NCBI GenBank assembly: GCA_003669255.1 | Contig: QWPO01000022.1 | Coordinates: forward strand, 1 to 5,901 | Source of the DNA: Planctomycetota bacterium | GTDB lineage: Bacteria > Planctomycetota > Planctomycetia > Pirellulales > UBA1268 | Direction of reading: 5' to 3' | DNA: 5,901 nucleotides | In this document: in pieces, positions 5,681 through 5,901 of the stretch | Position numbering within the stretch: the first letter of the stretch is position 1 | Layout: each line of letters starts with the position of its first letter | Position numbers and translations under genes: made by a program | The notes under the pieces: generated by a model | The model's database searches: none | What the model was told of the DNA's origin: nothing | Seen by the model: the letters and a program-made list of their open reading frames with translations, nothing else

Positions 5681-5901
5681 GCGCTTCTACGGCTCACACT
5701 TGATCCTCGCGCGTTGGAGGGCTACCGCAGCCGGCCGGCGACATGCTCGGCGCCGGCGGGACGTGTGAGTTCTCTGCTCAAACGCTTTGGAGCGACCGCT
5801 GCGGGGCACACGTCTCACCGGCTTCTGCGCGTGCCTCCGATCCGGCTGCTCCCCCTTCCGGAATCGCACATGCAAGCGATGATGCCGCGAGCCCAATGCG
5901 A
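5681..5901. other. Non-coding end of window with inverted repeats
   Basis: No convincing gene is seen to the window edge. The longest minus-strand frame here (5687-5896, 69 aa) is very rich in arginine and shows no recognisable motif, so it is treated as chance. Inverted repeats present: GCCGGCG (5734-5740) with CGCCGGC (5751-5757) around a 10-nt loop; GACGTGTG (5760-5767) with CACACGTC (5807-5814); and CTCACAC (5693-5699) with GTGTGAG (5763-5769), which competes with the previous pair. I do not recognise a known RNA family. Confidence 0.4.

Noticed and set aside
5687..5896. 69-codon minus-strand frame near the window end
   Set aside because: Arginine-rich, no recognisable motif, overlaps several inverted repeats. 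It could be reconsidered only if homologues exist.

Overview
The window is high-GC (roughly two-thirds G+C by eye) bacterial chromosome, most likely from the phylum Planctomycetota, order Pirellulales or a close relative. This placement is inferred from three things: an ssrA tag ending QFSLAA, which resembles the tag I recall for Gemmata; a secreted DUF1573 protein; and a multi-pass membrane protein whose C-terminal part looks like the planctomycete DUF6798 family. No marker gene fixes the species.

Layout. 1-60 holds three perfect copies of a 20-bp tandem repeat; the next 20 bp, which are the 3' end of the tmRNA gene, are a diverged fourth copy. 67-421 (minus) is a complete one-piece tmRNA gene (ssrA) encoding the proteolysis tag AEAQFSLAA; its CCA tail is not encoded. 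422-781 is a divergent intergenic region with weak promoter candidates for both neighbours. 782-1825 (plus) is a secreted DUF1573 protein with three Ig-like repeats. It converges with a two-gene minus-strand operon, with only 6 bp between the stop codons. The operon is prpB (methylisocitrate lyase, 2998-3945) followed by prpC (2-methylcitrate/citrate synthase, 1832-2998), coupled through a TGATG stop/start overlap. A 46-bp divergent gap separates prpB from a 543-aa membrane protein (3992-5623, plus). 5624-5901 has no convincing gene but contains several inverted repeats.

Function. tmRNA is housekeeping ribosome rescue. PrpC and PrpB would catalyse the first and last steps of the 2-methylcitrate cycle, which turns propionyl-CoA and oxaloacetate into pyruvate and succinate. 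The dehydratase/isomerase steps (PrpD, or AcnD/PrpF) are not in this window. The DUF1573 and membrane proteins are cell-envelope proteins with no known link to propionate metabolism. I see no mobile-element gene, CRISPR array, defence system or biosynthetic cluster. The least ordinary feature is the tandem array that appears to have grown from the tmRNA 3' end.
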